From contig JAHDYR010000025.1 in the NCBI GenBank assembly GCA_019828565.1, positions 960,509 through 1,024,508 of the forward strand: a stretch of 64,000 bases of DNA, read 5' to 3'. The stretch is from Carpediemonas membranifera (Eukaryota; Fornicata). Shown here one piece after another: positions 49,717 through 58,796 of this stretch. A program made the position numbers and the translations under genes. The first letter of the stretch is position 1, and each line of letters begins with the position of its first letter. The notes under the pieces were generated by a model. That model searched no databases. It saw nothing but the letters and a program-made list of their open reading frames with translations, and was not told the origin of the DNA.

Positions 49717-50199
49717 ATGGATTTCAGTCCAGATGATCTGGAAACAGCGTCCTTCAACTCCGATTCTTCGGTACTACCCGCAGATAACAAGAGTGATTGG
49801 ATCGACGTCCTTCTCACCGCCGCAGCCCAGTTTCCCAACGAGTTCCCAGTTGCTCAAGCTTTAAAACAAGCTCCTTTGCCCAGAAAGAGAGCTACACGAA
49901 GATCTCACACGATGAAGAAGGAATCCCCAGCCCGCCAGCGCAGGTCATGCACGCAACGAGCCCTGCAACGGCGCAAGAAGGCCTCAGATCAGTTCCTCGC
50001 AGTCGCCACCAAGGACGAGAACGGTAGAAGTCGCGTTGAAGTCCTTGAGTGCGCTTGGTTCGATGGCACCGGCTACCCCATTGCTGCTGGCGCCCTCGCC
50101 CACGATCCTTTCACTCCTAATTTCACAGGCCCCCTCCGGCGCTGGAAAATGGCACAGCACATCTTCACCATGTGCAGAGCCCGGCAAACACTTTACTAA
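49717..50199 (+). CDS. small basic hypothetical protein, 160 aa
   Basis: ATG 49717 is the first in the frame (upstream codons to 49675 start at TTG). The N-terminus is acidic (MDFSPDDLETASFNSD). A strongly basic centre follows (RKRATRRSHTMKKESPARQRRSCTQ and QRRKK motifs), then a compact C-terminus (VEVLECAWFDGTGYPIAAGAL). Possibly nucleic-acid binding from charge alone. No family recognised. Confidence 0.5.
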   Translation: MDFSPDDLETASFNSDSSVLPADNKSDWIDVLLTAAAQFPNEFPVAQALKQAPLPRKRATRRSHTMKKESPARQRRSCTQRALQRRKKASDQFLAVATKDENGRSRVEVLECAWFDGTGYPIAAGALAHDPFTPNFTGPLRRWKMAQHIFTMCRARQTLY

Positions 50200-50580
50200 T
50201 CTCGCTATGCAACGTTACTCGGTCTTGATGACGAAGACCACCTCGGTTACCGATACTCGGCTTAAAATTATGGTCTAAAACTTAAAATAAACTTCGGATT
50301 GTATGTCTATCTGTGTGACTGCTTTCCATGACCCGTCACGTGCCGTTTGACTTGTTGTTAGCCAGAGTCGTTTCGAGTCATCTGACTTTTGTGGAATCTT
50401 CACAATCTAAGGAAAGCGTCAAAGAATGTTGCAAGAATGATGCTAATCAAGCTCATTTGCTTCCTGAGAATGCTCGAAACGACCATTTTTCCTGCAGAGT
50501 CTTTTACAACATCCAGCCGATACCCGTCTTCCAAGGTCGACACCACCAGGGAAACAAGAGAGAACACAAGCCAGGCCAGC
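50200..50580. other. intergenic region, possible continuation of the minus-strand gene
   Basis: On the minus strand a frame from about 50605 to 50403 contains two hydrophobic runs (ELAWLVFSLVSLVVS and LISIILATFFDAFL). It is offset from the upstream gene by one frame. Either a frameshift or an alternative 3' exon; not resolved. Confidence 0.3.
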
Positions 50581-51225
50581 TCACTTCCCCTTCCCCGCCT
50601 CCACGTCTGGGTGGTAGATCTTGAGATCCAGCAGTGCGGAGTCGGCCGGCAAGACGCCCTCGACCTCAAGCACGCCCTTGGCAAGGTCAATAGCCACAAG
50701 TTTCACTGGTACAAGGTGGATGCTGCCTTCTACTGTCCGCGTGGGCTCAGTATGCAAGATATCTCCGTTATAAACGGTAGCGTTAAACTGCCGGGGGTCG
50801 GCGAATTCGGAGAGGGAACCGAGACGACCTGGGAGGGGAACATAGTTGCCCACGTGGCCGGGCGCAAGAGATACTTGCTGAGTACCTTCGCATGCGGTTG
50901 GGGCTGGGCTAGGCGAAGGTGGGGCGAGGAGAATGAGCCAGAGATGGCCACCGACGAACCCATCCAGGCTGTTCAGGCCAGGAAGGAGACGAGGGACAAA
51001 AGCTAGAGTGTGCTTGTTTTCTTGCGTGGTAATGGAAGCTATTGGAGCCGTCCAAAGGGATGCGTTGGCTGAAACGGTGCGGGTATTATTCACGAGAGCC
51101 GCATCACCATCCAGCATCTTCTTCCGAAGCTCCTCGCGCTTCTGTTTCAATACAGCAATATCATCTGTGAATTGAGCTATCTGATGCTCGAAATACTCAA
51201 CGCTGACGCCATCTTCGTCACTCAT
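50581..51225 (-). CDS. hypothetical protein with N-terminal coiled coil
   Basis: Taken from ATG 51225 (MSDEDGVSVEYFEHQ); the open frame to 51285 adds 20 unremarkable residues. 214 residues. A short coiled coil (about residues 10-40) is followed by a mixed region with ATVYNGDILHTEP and a terminal beta-like segment (VKLVAIDLAKGVLEVEGVLP). No family recognised. The stop codon lies in GAAGTGAGC, which also reads as a possible 5' splice site; splicing there would lead toward the hydrophobic downstream frame region. It is divergent from the small gene at 51379 (150 bp between starts). Confidence 0.55.
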   Translation of the reverse strand: MSDEDGVSVEYFEHQIAQFTDDIAVLKQKREELRKKMLDGDAALVNNTRTVSANASLWTAPIASITTQENKHTLAFVPRLLPGLNSLDGFVGGHLWLILLAPPSPSPAPTACEGTQQVSLAPGHVGNYVPLPGRLGSLSEFADPRQFNATVYNGDILHTEPTRTVEGSIHLVPVKLVAIDLAKGVLEVEGVLPADSALLDLKIYHPDVEAGKGK

Positions 51226-51378
51226 GGCTCGTTCAGCACTAAAATGCGTAATCGCGAAGTCTACCCGAATCACGTCCACCTGCACTCAGCTCTGCTCACA
51301 CGACGTTTGACTTGCCAATCAAGCGTTCGAGCGAGTCTATTTTTGATGGGATCATGACACCTCAGATCCACCCTGAAC

Positions 51379-51651
51379 ATGGCTAGCGGAAACAAGAGCG
51401 CCGTTGAACTAATGAATGAATACGATAAGAAGTTTTCGAACTTCAAGAAGGCCGGTAAGCAGCGTTTGTAGCCGTTTTCGCCCTTTTATTCAGACAAAGA
51501 CATCAAGAGCCTAATCCTGAGCAAATGGGGCCTTGCAGGCCTCGTCTTGATCATCGTAATCATATTAGCAGTGATCCTGCTCATCATCTTCCTTGTAGCC
51601 TACCTTCGTCTCTTCTCTTTCTTGCCGTCCATCATGACGCTCTTCAATTGA
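51379..51651 (+). CDS. small tail-anchored-like membrane protein with a 39-nt intron
   Basis: Exon 1 (51379-51454) encodes MASGNKSAVELMNEYDKKF and six more residues, and ends after the first base of a codon. The next 39 nt (51455-51493) start GTAAGC, contain a stop in frame, are pyrimidine-rich near the end and finish TTATTCAG. Exon 2 (51494-51651) continues in frame (KDIKSLILSKWGLAG) into one long hydrophobic helix rich in Ile/Leu/Val, then FLPSIMTLFN and TGA. The spliced product is 77 residues. Single C-terminal helix with a charged N-terminus suggests a tail-anchored or SNARE-adjacent small protein. It is too short and interrupted to appear as a long ORF. Confidence 0.72.
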
Positions 51652-52031
51652 GCATCAACACGGGAGATCAGACTCATAACAGCTGAATCATGGTAGTAGC
51701 AGCGTGTACAGTAAACAGATGCCCCAGTTTCTTGTCTCATTGAGCAGTTTGGCTCCAATGGTGACTATTGACCAAATTTTGCCTTGAGTGATGATACTGA
51801 GCCACAGTCACGGCCTTAGTCCAGTCGACGTCGTGTCTTAGCATGGCAGAGTTTGCTCTTTAGCTCCTCACCGCTTGGCCGAGTGTACTGCCAGTCAAGG
51901 TCGACCCTTCACAATTTTTCGCCCAGCCTAGCGACACGCCCATCATGCAGCCTGCTAACCCGCCTGCTAACCCGCCTCGGCGTCGCTCTAGCTTGATATC
52001 TCCGCTGGACTAGAGGCAGAAAATTGCACCG
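51652..52031. other. intergenic region
   Basis: No gene or repeat seen apart from a short direct duplication CCTGCTAACCCGCCTGCTAACCCG near 51951. Confidence 0.4.
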
Positions 52032-54272
52032 ATGAGCACCGATCACAGCTTTGAACAGAAGTTGAATGAGCTGGAGCGCAAATTGGCACTGCAGAACCAT
52101 CTGAAGATGAATGGGATCAACTTTGGCCATGGGAGGCATGGTGCGTCAAGTAGGCGCTACTCCCGGCTTTCGCAAGGCATTTCTACCACATATGCACCAA
52201 GTATCAACCTTTCGAGGGATACGAACAACGGATCACAGGGCCAGCACCACATATCTTCGATGAAACGGCTCACCACACGAACAAGCGTCCGTCAGCAAGA
52301 GGCTGAGCAGCAAACTCTGCGCAAAAACGTAGCAGAGAACAAGACCATAGCCGCGCTACCACTCGGCACGCAGTACCCCGCGCTCAAGTTCTCTCTTGCA
52401 GCCGGTTCGCCAATCACTCTCCCTCTGAGAGAGTCAAACGACACAGTCCTCAGTCGACTGAACCTCGACGCCATCTCCAGGACAGTAGTGGCATTCTCAG
52501 ACATCCACGGCCTCATGTACTACCCGCAGTACTCGGCCCTCGTCTCTGCTGTCTGGTGGCTGATGCACGTGCTCGTCTTTGAAAACGAGGACGATTGGAA
52601 GAAAGAAACGGCCCCACCGGCCATCCCAGCGGTAGGCGAGGAGCCAGACTTGTTCCAGCAGCACCTAGACATATCAGAATACCCAAAGTACGACGACAAC
52701 ATCCGCCTGAGCTCCGTCTCGTGGCTCAGGGATGTAGTAGCCACCTCCTACGTCTCCCTCCATCGCCGACTCGAGCCCCGAGTCAAAGACAGACTGACGG
52801 ACATGCTCCCATACCTAGTGACCGAGTCCGTCGTCGAGTCGATCCACTCACTTTGGCCCAGGGCGGCACAGATCGACTGTCCACTGCCGTTCGCCAACAT
52901 GCTGAGGTGCGAGGTGGTGTTCTCGATGACCGGCATTGAACACCCCCCGGACACTGTGGCTGCGAAAGCTGCCCGTCTCTTCGCGCCGATGGTGCTCAAA
53001 GCTACTGAAGAAATCGTCGATGAGCCGCTCTACCACGCATTTGAACTTTTCCCAAGGCAGTTTAAGCCGACCACGCGTGCTTTCGTCGCCCCTAGGAACA
53101 TGTACAAGATCCCTGAGCTCCCCTCAATGCCCGAGGAGACGAAGCAAACTCCAGTGCAAGTCAACAAAAAGAAGGACCCCGCCAACACTTCTGTGGCCCA
53201 GATGAAGGCTGCGGCAGGCCTCGCGGATGAAATGACTGACGCTATGCGAGCTAGGTTACTCAGTAAGGCGGTGGGGGCGTTCCAGGATGCAGCGATCACC
53301 AAGCCTTCGTACCTCGTGGCAAAGGAGGAGGCTTCGTTCGAGAATAGAGTCAAGGAGAGGGAAAGTGACGAACTCACCGTTAGATTATACAAATCTAAGA
53401 TCGTGGTACCCAAATCTCGGGCAGTTGATCGCCCAATCAAACAAAATCGCCTGGACATGTACTCCCTATCCCCTATTGTCACCACATATCAGCGCCTGAT
53501 GAAAGAAAAACAGGCACACGCCTGGATTCTCTCCGTGACCCAGGCCGAGCAGGCCAAGGAGGACGAACTCGCCCGTGCACTCAAGCAGTCCACGTTTAGG
53601 GCAAGCAGTGGGCGGACACCGCTGAGGTCGTCCATGGCGGTTGGGTCTTTGACTCCGCTTGACTTGCCCGCAGTTTATGGCTATATCGCGCAAGACTGCA
53701 CGCACCAGGCAGCACGGTCGAAGTCGGTTTGTGCCGGTGAAATCCGTCATCTTGAGCGGCAGCAGGAGAAGCATTCGAAGGCTGTTCGACGCCAACAAGC
53801 GTTGAGCAAGAAGCTAGTTGACGAACGCAAGCGGATCGAGCTCGACCGCCTGGCTGTGCTGGGCGATGGCCTCGAGGAGGGCACGTCAACCTCGGTCCAC
53901 ATCCAGCGGGCCCGTACCTCCCTCCAGCACCGCATGGACGTGTCCGAGCGGGCAGCAGAGGAGCGAGCGAACGCCGCCCGCCCCGGCCTCTTGCCAGTGA
54001 GTGAGCTGGCGAAGCAGCTGGGACATGAGCCACTCGGCATAGCAGGACGGGGCAGTTTCACGAGCCAGGGGACGAGGCGGGCGCGGCGGGGGCGGGAGCA
54101 GCAGAGGGTGACCATGGCTGAAAGCGCTGTCGCTGATAGAAGAGCGTTTAGCGAGATGGCTGTGCGATGCCCGCTCAAGGCGATAGTTCCAGAGTCGGTG
54201 TCGCCGTCCAGGGCGGCGCGGAGGACCATGGAGAGCGTGCTGTCGCCGTCGCTCAAGGGACAGTATGATTGA
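52032..54272 (+). CDS. FWWh-domain protein, FAM227-like
   Basis: 746 residues. A helix (residues 5-30) and a low-complexity region precede a domain near residues 150-320. It has the aromatic signature ALVSAVWWLMHVLVF, followed by DVVATSYVSLHRRLEPRVKDR and VTESVVESIHSLWP, matching the order of helices in the FWWh domain of FAM227 proteins. The rest is charged helical linker (e.g. LERQQEKHSKAVRRQQ) with an unstructured C-terminus. FAM227 proteins occur in ciliated or flagellated eukaryotes and are associated with axonemal or sperm functions; role here inferred. ATG 52032 is first in frame. TAAAAT lies ~30 nt after the stop. Confidence 0.62.
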   Translation: MSTDHSFEQKLNELERKLALQNHLKMNGINFGHGRHGASSRRYSRLSQGISTTYAPSINLSRDTNNGSQGQHHISSMKRLTTRTSVRQQEAEQQTLRKNVAENKTIAALPLGTQYPALKFSLAAGSPITLPLRESNDTVLSRLNLDAISRTVVAFSDIHGLMYYPQYSALVSAVWWLMHVLVFENEDDWKKETAPPAIPAVGEEPDLFQQHLDISEYPKYDDNIRLSSVSWLRDVVATSYVSLHRRLEPRVKDRLTDMLPYLVTESVVESIHSLWPRAAQIDCPLPFANMLRCEVVFSMTGIEHPPDTVAAKAARLFAPMVLKATEEIVDEPLYHAFELFPRQFKPTTRAFVAPRNMYKIPELPSMPEETKQTPVQVNKKKDPANTSVAQMKAAAGLADEMTDAMRARLLSKAVGAFQDAAITKPSYLVAKEEASFENRVKERESDELTVRLYKSKIVVPKSRAVDRPIKQNRLDMYSLSPIVTTYQRLMKEKQAHAWILSVTQAEQAKEDELARALKQSTFRASSGRTPLRSSMAVGSLTPLDLPAVYGYIAQDCTHQAARSKSVCAGEIRHLERQQEKHSKAVRRQQALSKKLVDERKRIELDRLAVLGDGLEEGTSTSVHIQRARTSLQHRMDVSERAAEERANAARPGLLPVSELAKQLGHEPLGIAGRGSFTSQGTRRARRGREQQRVTMAESAVADRRAFSEMAVRCPLKAIVPESVSPSRAARRTMESVLSPSLKGQYD

Positions 54273-54471
54273 CGATTTGATCGGTGTTTGATCGATCATT
54301 GTAAAATGTAGCAGCACAGATTTGTTTATTTAGAGTGACACTAGAAAGCTGTTGTCCGACAAGCAGCACACTGATAACATCTCAGTCACTGTCTTTCTCC
54401 AGGCATTTTTAGACAAGACGACACGTTGTGGCAACTACTAAAGAACAGACAAGTGTTTATCAATTGATTAC

Positions 54472-55502
54472 TCAACGTGCCCGAGTCCCAGCCGGCCTTT
54501 CCAGCTTTCTCCGCTGATCACCTGCCGATCGCCCATTGAGAGGATGACAGCGCTGTTCCATGCATGCATGATGTGATCTGGGACAAATCCAGTGGGCACT
54601 GCTACTGGGGTGAACAGACGTCTATTGCCCCTCTCGGCTTCGCCTATGAACCAATTCGCCTTGTTGCCCGCCATGACAGTGCCGACTGGGGTGAGTATGA
54701 ACGTCTGCCATCTCTCCATCGACACATCGGTCACCACCCTGTGCTTCTCCCAGGGGGGCAGGCTGGCCTCGTGCTCGGCGACCTTGGGGCAGTTGGGGAA
54801 GGTGAGGCGGGTCGGGTCGACGAACCCAGATGACTTGAACCCCAGCTGACCATATCCGCTATCACCCCAGCCCCACAGACCCTTGGGCGTCCTGGCGATG
54901 TGTGTGATCTCGTTGCTGTAGACCTCGAGGGCCCTGGGCATCCTGGCCCTGGTGAGGGCGGCGTGATAGTCAGTGTCGAGCATGAAGAGTCGGCCCATGT
55001 ACATGTGGTGGTGGTAGCAATCGCCGTATACTGTGTACTGATAGCTCTCGCCGTCCTTCTCGGCGACGTTCAGCGAGAAGAAGAACTTGCGGCAGAGGAA
55101 CCAGAGGCACTTGGCCTCGGGGGTGAGAGCCTTGCGGATTCTGTTATGCATCTCAATATCATCTGGCTCCTCCTCTCGTGCCTCCTCCAGCACCCTGTCC
55201 TCGAGGTCGGGGTTGGCCCCGCCGCCCAGCAGACACGCCCACACCGCGCCCTGGTTCAGCGTGTGCATGGCGATCGGGAGCTCCTCGCCGTCCGCGAGCT
55301 CGACGTTCATGGACAGCGGGGGGCCGCTGGTGAGGATCGAGCGGGCGCGGTCGAGGAGGGCTTGCGCGGTTGGTTCGAGAGGGGGGATCTTGGAGAGCGT
55401 GGCGAGGAGGGATTCGAGAGAAGGGACGCTCGTTGGTGTAACAGTGCTCTTGTTGTTGTGGATCGAGGGCATCTGCTCGCGGAAGTGCCTGGAGTAGGCG
55501 TG
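54472..55502 (-). pseudogene. RCC1-like copy 11, truncated at both ends
   Basis: Family sequence is present from about residue 35 (55500) to the GRLGLGHV segment (54472). Both ends stop abruptly in unrelated DNA. The open part is unbroken, including an intact CCTGCCCCAAGG-site equivalent. It combines the ERWQTFIL block of copies 7/10 with the NKANWFIGEAERGNRR and AWNSAV blocks of copy 1, a clear recombinant. The gypsy-like element 2 starts at or near the upstream edge. Confidence 0.85.
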
Positions 55503-55579
55503 TATTGTGGCCCTATGAGCTAATCAACTGATGACGTTTTTAAACTGCACACTTCTCTCTCTTGCTCTGTCGCAGCACA

Positions 55580-56638
55580 ATGAATTCATTAGCGTTGTCC
55601 GATATGCAAGTAAGTCCTCTTAACTTAGACGGACTTCCCACGCTGCCGGATTTGCCAGTTCCGGCAGCTCTCGCTACTCCAGAGGAGTTTCAGGCCCGTA
55701 TTGACGTTCTTGAGGCTCAAGCACGTCTAGCCGCTGTCTTGCGGCAGTCTTCGGGCTCCTCACCAATGGTAGCCGTTAAGCGTCCTCGTTGCCCGCTCTC
55801 ACTCGCCGGTCTTGGCGAAGATCAGTGGCGGACCTACCTGGAGGCATACGAGCGGTTTAAGCTTGCTCATCCCATGGCAGAGAGTCCCATGTGCGGCGTT
55901 AGCCATCTGCTGCCGGCGATGCGGCTCGACTCTCGCCTCACCAACATCCTCCCGCTCCACCAGGCCTGGGCCACCCGTGCGGCTTTTCCGCCCACGTCCC
56001 AGGCAGCCCTCTCAGTGGAGCTGGCGGCCACTCAGGCTGATTTTGATCGCCTGAAGGCCATCGTGGCCGCTGCGTTCACCTTGGCCGATCCTACTCTCCT
56101 TCAGCGCGACCTGCTAGCAAAGGGTCTGGCCCTCTGGCGCGGCAGCCTTCCCCCCAGCCCCGACCTGGCTATGTCGGCCGTAGTGACGGCCTTTGAACAG
56201 GCCCGGGTCTGGCTGGACCCCACGGGGATTCTTTCCCCCGCTGCTGTCTTGCGCACCTTCACCGCGACTCTCAAAGAGGCGCCTGCCAGCATTAGGCAGG
56301 CGCATGAGTGTCTGGCGGCGCTCCGCAAGAACACTGACGTCACGCAGCTGGCCGTCGACGTCATCGCCGAGCTGCGTGCCGTGGAGACCGCGCGTCGCCG
56401 CGCAATGACGTATCAGGCCGCCCCCAGCCTGCCTGTTGCCGCACCGACGCGTACCGTCATGCCACTCCCGGCTACCCCTGCGCCTGCATCATTGGTTCAT
56501 CCCCCTCGTGGGCAGGTTAAGGCCGAGGCTACTCCGAAGTTCCCCGCCGTGCCACGTAAGGACGCCCGTAAGCAGGGCGACCATAAGGCCCTTTTGGGTT
56601 CAAAGGACGACACCCACGTCAACGCCAAGTTCGCCTAG
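55580..56638 (+). CDS. Gag-like protein of retroelement 2
   Basis: 352 residues from ATG 55580. Helical Gag-like middle (LGEDQWRTYLEAYERFKLAHP, about residues 78-98), Ala-rich, with a Pro-rich and basic tail. It ends in TAG. The same frame continues directly into a zinc-finger region, so the full Gag probably needs readthrough or the TAG is a nonsense mutation. Confidence 0.72.
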   Translation: MNSLALSDMQVSPLNLDGLPTLPDLPVPAALATPEEFQARIDVLEAQARLAAVLRQSSGSSPMVAVKRPRCPLSLAGLGEDQWRTYLEAYERFKLAHPMAESPMCGVSHLLPAMRLDSRLTNILPLHQAWATRAAFPPTSQAALSVELAATQADFDRLKAIVAAAFTLADPTLLQRDLLAKGLALWRGSLPPSPDLAMSAVVTAFEQARVWLDPTGILSPAAVLRTFTATLKEAPASIRQAHECLAALRKNTDVTQLAVDVIAELRAVETARRRAMTYQAAPSLPVAAPTRTVMPLPATPAPASLVHPPRGQVKAEATPKFPAVPRKDARKQGDHKALLGSKDDTHVNAKFA

Positions 56639-56839
56639 CGTTGGTGCAACCCGGCTAACCCCCCCTTCGAGGGCATGACGTGGTGCCAACACCATAAGCG
56701 CTGGGGTTCCCACAAGCCTGACGTCTGCTCGCTCGTCGTGGGCAGGGCCAACACGGCTGATATCACGAAGCCGGCCCGTCAGCAACTTACCTTACCTTAC
56801 CTTACAGAAGGTGGCAGGGGGGCAACCGTGGAGAATCCT
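56639..56839 (+). other. in-frame nucleocapsid-like zinc finger after the Gag stop
   Basis: Reads RWCNPANPPFEG, then WCQHHKRWGSHKPDVC: a C-x2-H-like and H...C arrangement used as nucleocapsid finger in some gypsy elements. The frame stays open for 66 codons after the TAG and ends at TGA 56837. No start codon is placed before the finger. Confidence 0.6.
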
Positions 56840-58375
56840 TGAGCTCATCAGAGCCTGGTCGAGGTCGGCCACCCGAATATCTTCGCCTAACATCCCGTGC
56901 AGACTGGCGACGATATTCCCGTTGGCGGGGTCAAAGACTATGACCGCCCCTTCGCATATGACGGCCTCATCCCCCGCCTTGGATGCGGGTTTGGACGCTT
57001 CGAAGTCAATGCACCCGATCAGCATCCTCTTGCCCTGCGGGTTGGTGAGCGGGCAGGACGGGGGGAGTCTGCTGTTGGCTGACAGTTCTCTACCCCTTGG
57101 CGGGTTGACGTCACTATCACTACCAGGGACTCTTCTGGCCGAGTCGTCGGCGTTGGGCCGGGGGCCATCTTGGGTACCCCCGGTCTCCGAGCCCGCACTT
57201 TCGCCGCTGGGCATGGTGGCGGGGTTCCCCCCGCTAGTTGGGTTCCAACCTGCTTCGCCCCCAATGAACGAGGGGGCGACTGGATCGCCCATGTTGGGTT
57301 GGCCAGTGGTCGGGTCGCCGCCGTTGTGCGGGGCAACGCCCAGGTTGCCCCCTGGTGGGTGGGTCCGTCCTTGGGCCGCCGTTGGGCGGGCTATCACCTG
57401 CACTTGCTCTGCCATTATTCGGTGGGGGGTGACCGGGTTGCCCTCGTGGGGTGGGTTGTCGGTTTGCTCGTTGCCCTTGGGCGGGCCGTCCCCTGTGGAT
57501 TCGGTGACGAGCAGCTTGGTACCCTGGTCCGCCATCCAGATGTTTGCGATCCTGCTAACGAGGGTGGAAGCGTCGCAGAGGTCCGGGTGGATGAACTCAG
57601 GGGCCGGCATTGGCCGGGTAGTAGTATCCCATGCGGCCCACAGCTCTTTGAAGCCCGGAACCGTCCAGCGAAGCACTAAGTCTTCGGCCTCACTGCGCGC
57701 TAGCTCGTCGCCGGCAATGTTGAGGGCTGAATCCGTGGGTGTCCTGCTAACCAACACAGGTCTGGTCTCCCCATCGGTCCTGCTGTAGACAGCTATCGCG
57801 GAGAACATGCCACCTTCCCAGGGCTTGACGGCCTGTCCGTCAAGGGGGGGGAAGCCTCCTGCTGGGGGTCTGGGGCTGAGGGGGACGGGGGCATCCTCCC
57901 AGGCCCGACCTAGGGCCGCCCACTTGTTGTTGACGTTGTTGTGGGCTCTGTCCGCACCTGGCGCTTTCGCTGAGCCGGCTGTGGCTTGGCCGCCTGCCTT
58001 GAGGAGCCAGGCGGCGCTCTGCTGGCCGAACCTTGTCCTGATCCCAGGCCCTGTGAGGCTTTGGTGACCTGCGGCCTTGAATGTGCTGGCAACTAGCTCG
58101 AACAGCAAGGATCTAGCCGGTGGCGGGCTTGATACCTTGAAGTTGGCGGCGTTATCCCTCGAGAAGATCACTGTGGTGTTGTTGCACTTGGCGAGGATGG
58201 AATCGGCTGCTCTTCGGACTTTTTGCCACTCTTCGGTCGTAGCTAAGCGTTTTCCAAGCTTGGTGAGCTCTGTTCCAGCTTCGTCTACATCATTCCCCCG
58301 GCCCATGGCTTGTTGGGGGAACTTTGTGTTTGTGGCCGAAATTGGTCTCAAAAAGTCAGAGGGGAAAGTCGGCAT
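56792..58375 (-). CDS. antisense ORF inside retroelement 2, possible exonuclease-like end
   Basis: Open for 577 codons; ATG 58375 (MPTFPSDFLRP) is preferred to the earlier ATG because upstream codons lie antisense to the protease. A helical N-terminal half, a low-complexity Gly/Pro/Asn region (about residues 330-430) and a C-terminal segment (GCIDFEASKPASKAGDEAV, then EGAVIVFDPANGNIVAS) that resembles motif I and the following strands of DEDD-type 3'-5' exonucleases, but is cut short. The stop sits in a tandem GTAAG array (reverse complement of the CTTAC repeats at 56787-56810), which could be a 5' splice site to a further exon. The plus strand here carries no retroelement homology, so this is likely cargo or a nested insertion. 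Confidence 0.5.
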   Translation of the reverse strand: MPTFPSDFLRPISATNTKFPQQAMGRGNDVDEAGTELTKLGKRLATTEEWQKVRRAADSILAKCNNTTVIFSRDNAANFKVSSPPPARSLLFELVASTFKAAGHQSLTGPGIRTRFGQQSAAWLLKAGGQATAGSAKAPGADRAHNNVNNKWAALGRAWEDAPVPLSPRPPAGGFPPLDGQAVKPWEGGMFSAIAVYSRTDGETRPVLVSRTPTDSALNIAGDELARSEAEDLVLRWTVPGFKELWAAWDTTTRPMPAPEFIHPDLCDASTLVSRIANIWMADQGTKLLVTESTGDGPPKGNEQTDNPPHEGNPVTPHRIMAEQVQVIARPTAAQGRTHPPGGNLGVAPHNGGDPTTGQPNMGDPVAPSFIGGEAGWNPTSGGNPATMPSGESAGSETGGTQDGPRPNADDSARRVPGSDSDVNPPRGRELSANSRLPPSCPLTNPQGKRMLIGCIDFEASKPASKAGDEAVICEGAVIVFDPANGNIVASLHGMLGEDIRVADLDQALMSSRILHGCPPATFCKVR

Positions 58376-58439
58376 GAATCCCCCGGGGGGGGAGCCCTCC
58401 CTGCCCGCCTCGCCTGTAGCCAACCCCGTCCCCTGTTCG

Positions 58440-58796
58440 GGTAAGGCGGTTATCCGCGACGCGAACCAGGAGCCGACGACCGCGGACATCCACCAACTGC
58501 CGATTAGGATGCCCGGCGCCAACACCCAGGTGTCCCTCGAGTGGCCGTTCCACGTGTTGCATGGGAAGGGTCACTCCATCCTGCTGGGACGAGACATCCT
58601 GCGGGAGGTTGGTCTCCTCACGGACACCACCCTGATCATCCCATCCGACACGCCCGTCGAGGATGATGATGACATCAACCCTGTCGGATTCCTCGACTTC
58701 GAGGGTGACACAACGGACACCAGCGACGTGGAGGCGCGGATCGCTGCCGAGCTCTCTAAGATTACCATACCCGAGGCCCCCTCCACGACGAGCTAA
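58440..58796 (+). CDS. protease C-terminal part of retroelement 2
   Basis: Reads into the typical retropepsin end WPFHVLHGKGHSILLGRDIL (near 58540-58600) and an acidic linker to TAA 58796. The active-site D(S/T)GA portion is not found upstream, where the antisense ORF segment begins. RT follows in another frame (shift at the CCCCC run 58777-58781, where one added C would join them). Confidence 0.65.
   Translation, partial: GKAVIRDANQEPTTADIHQLPIRMPGANTQVSLEWPFHVLHGKGHSILLGRDILREVGLLTDTTLIIPSDTPVEDDDDINPVGFLDFEGDTTDTSDVEARIAAELSKITIPEAPSTTS

Noticed and set aside
56811-57788. 325-codon plus-strand frame in retroelement 2
   Set aside because: No retroelement homology and low-complexity composition; the minus-strand frame is longer and more protein-like.
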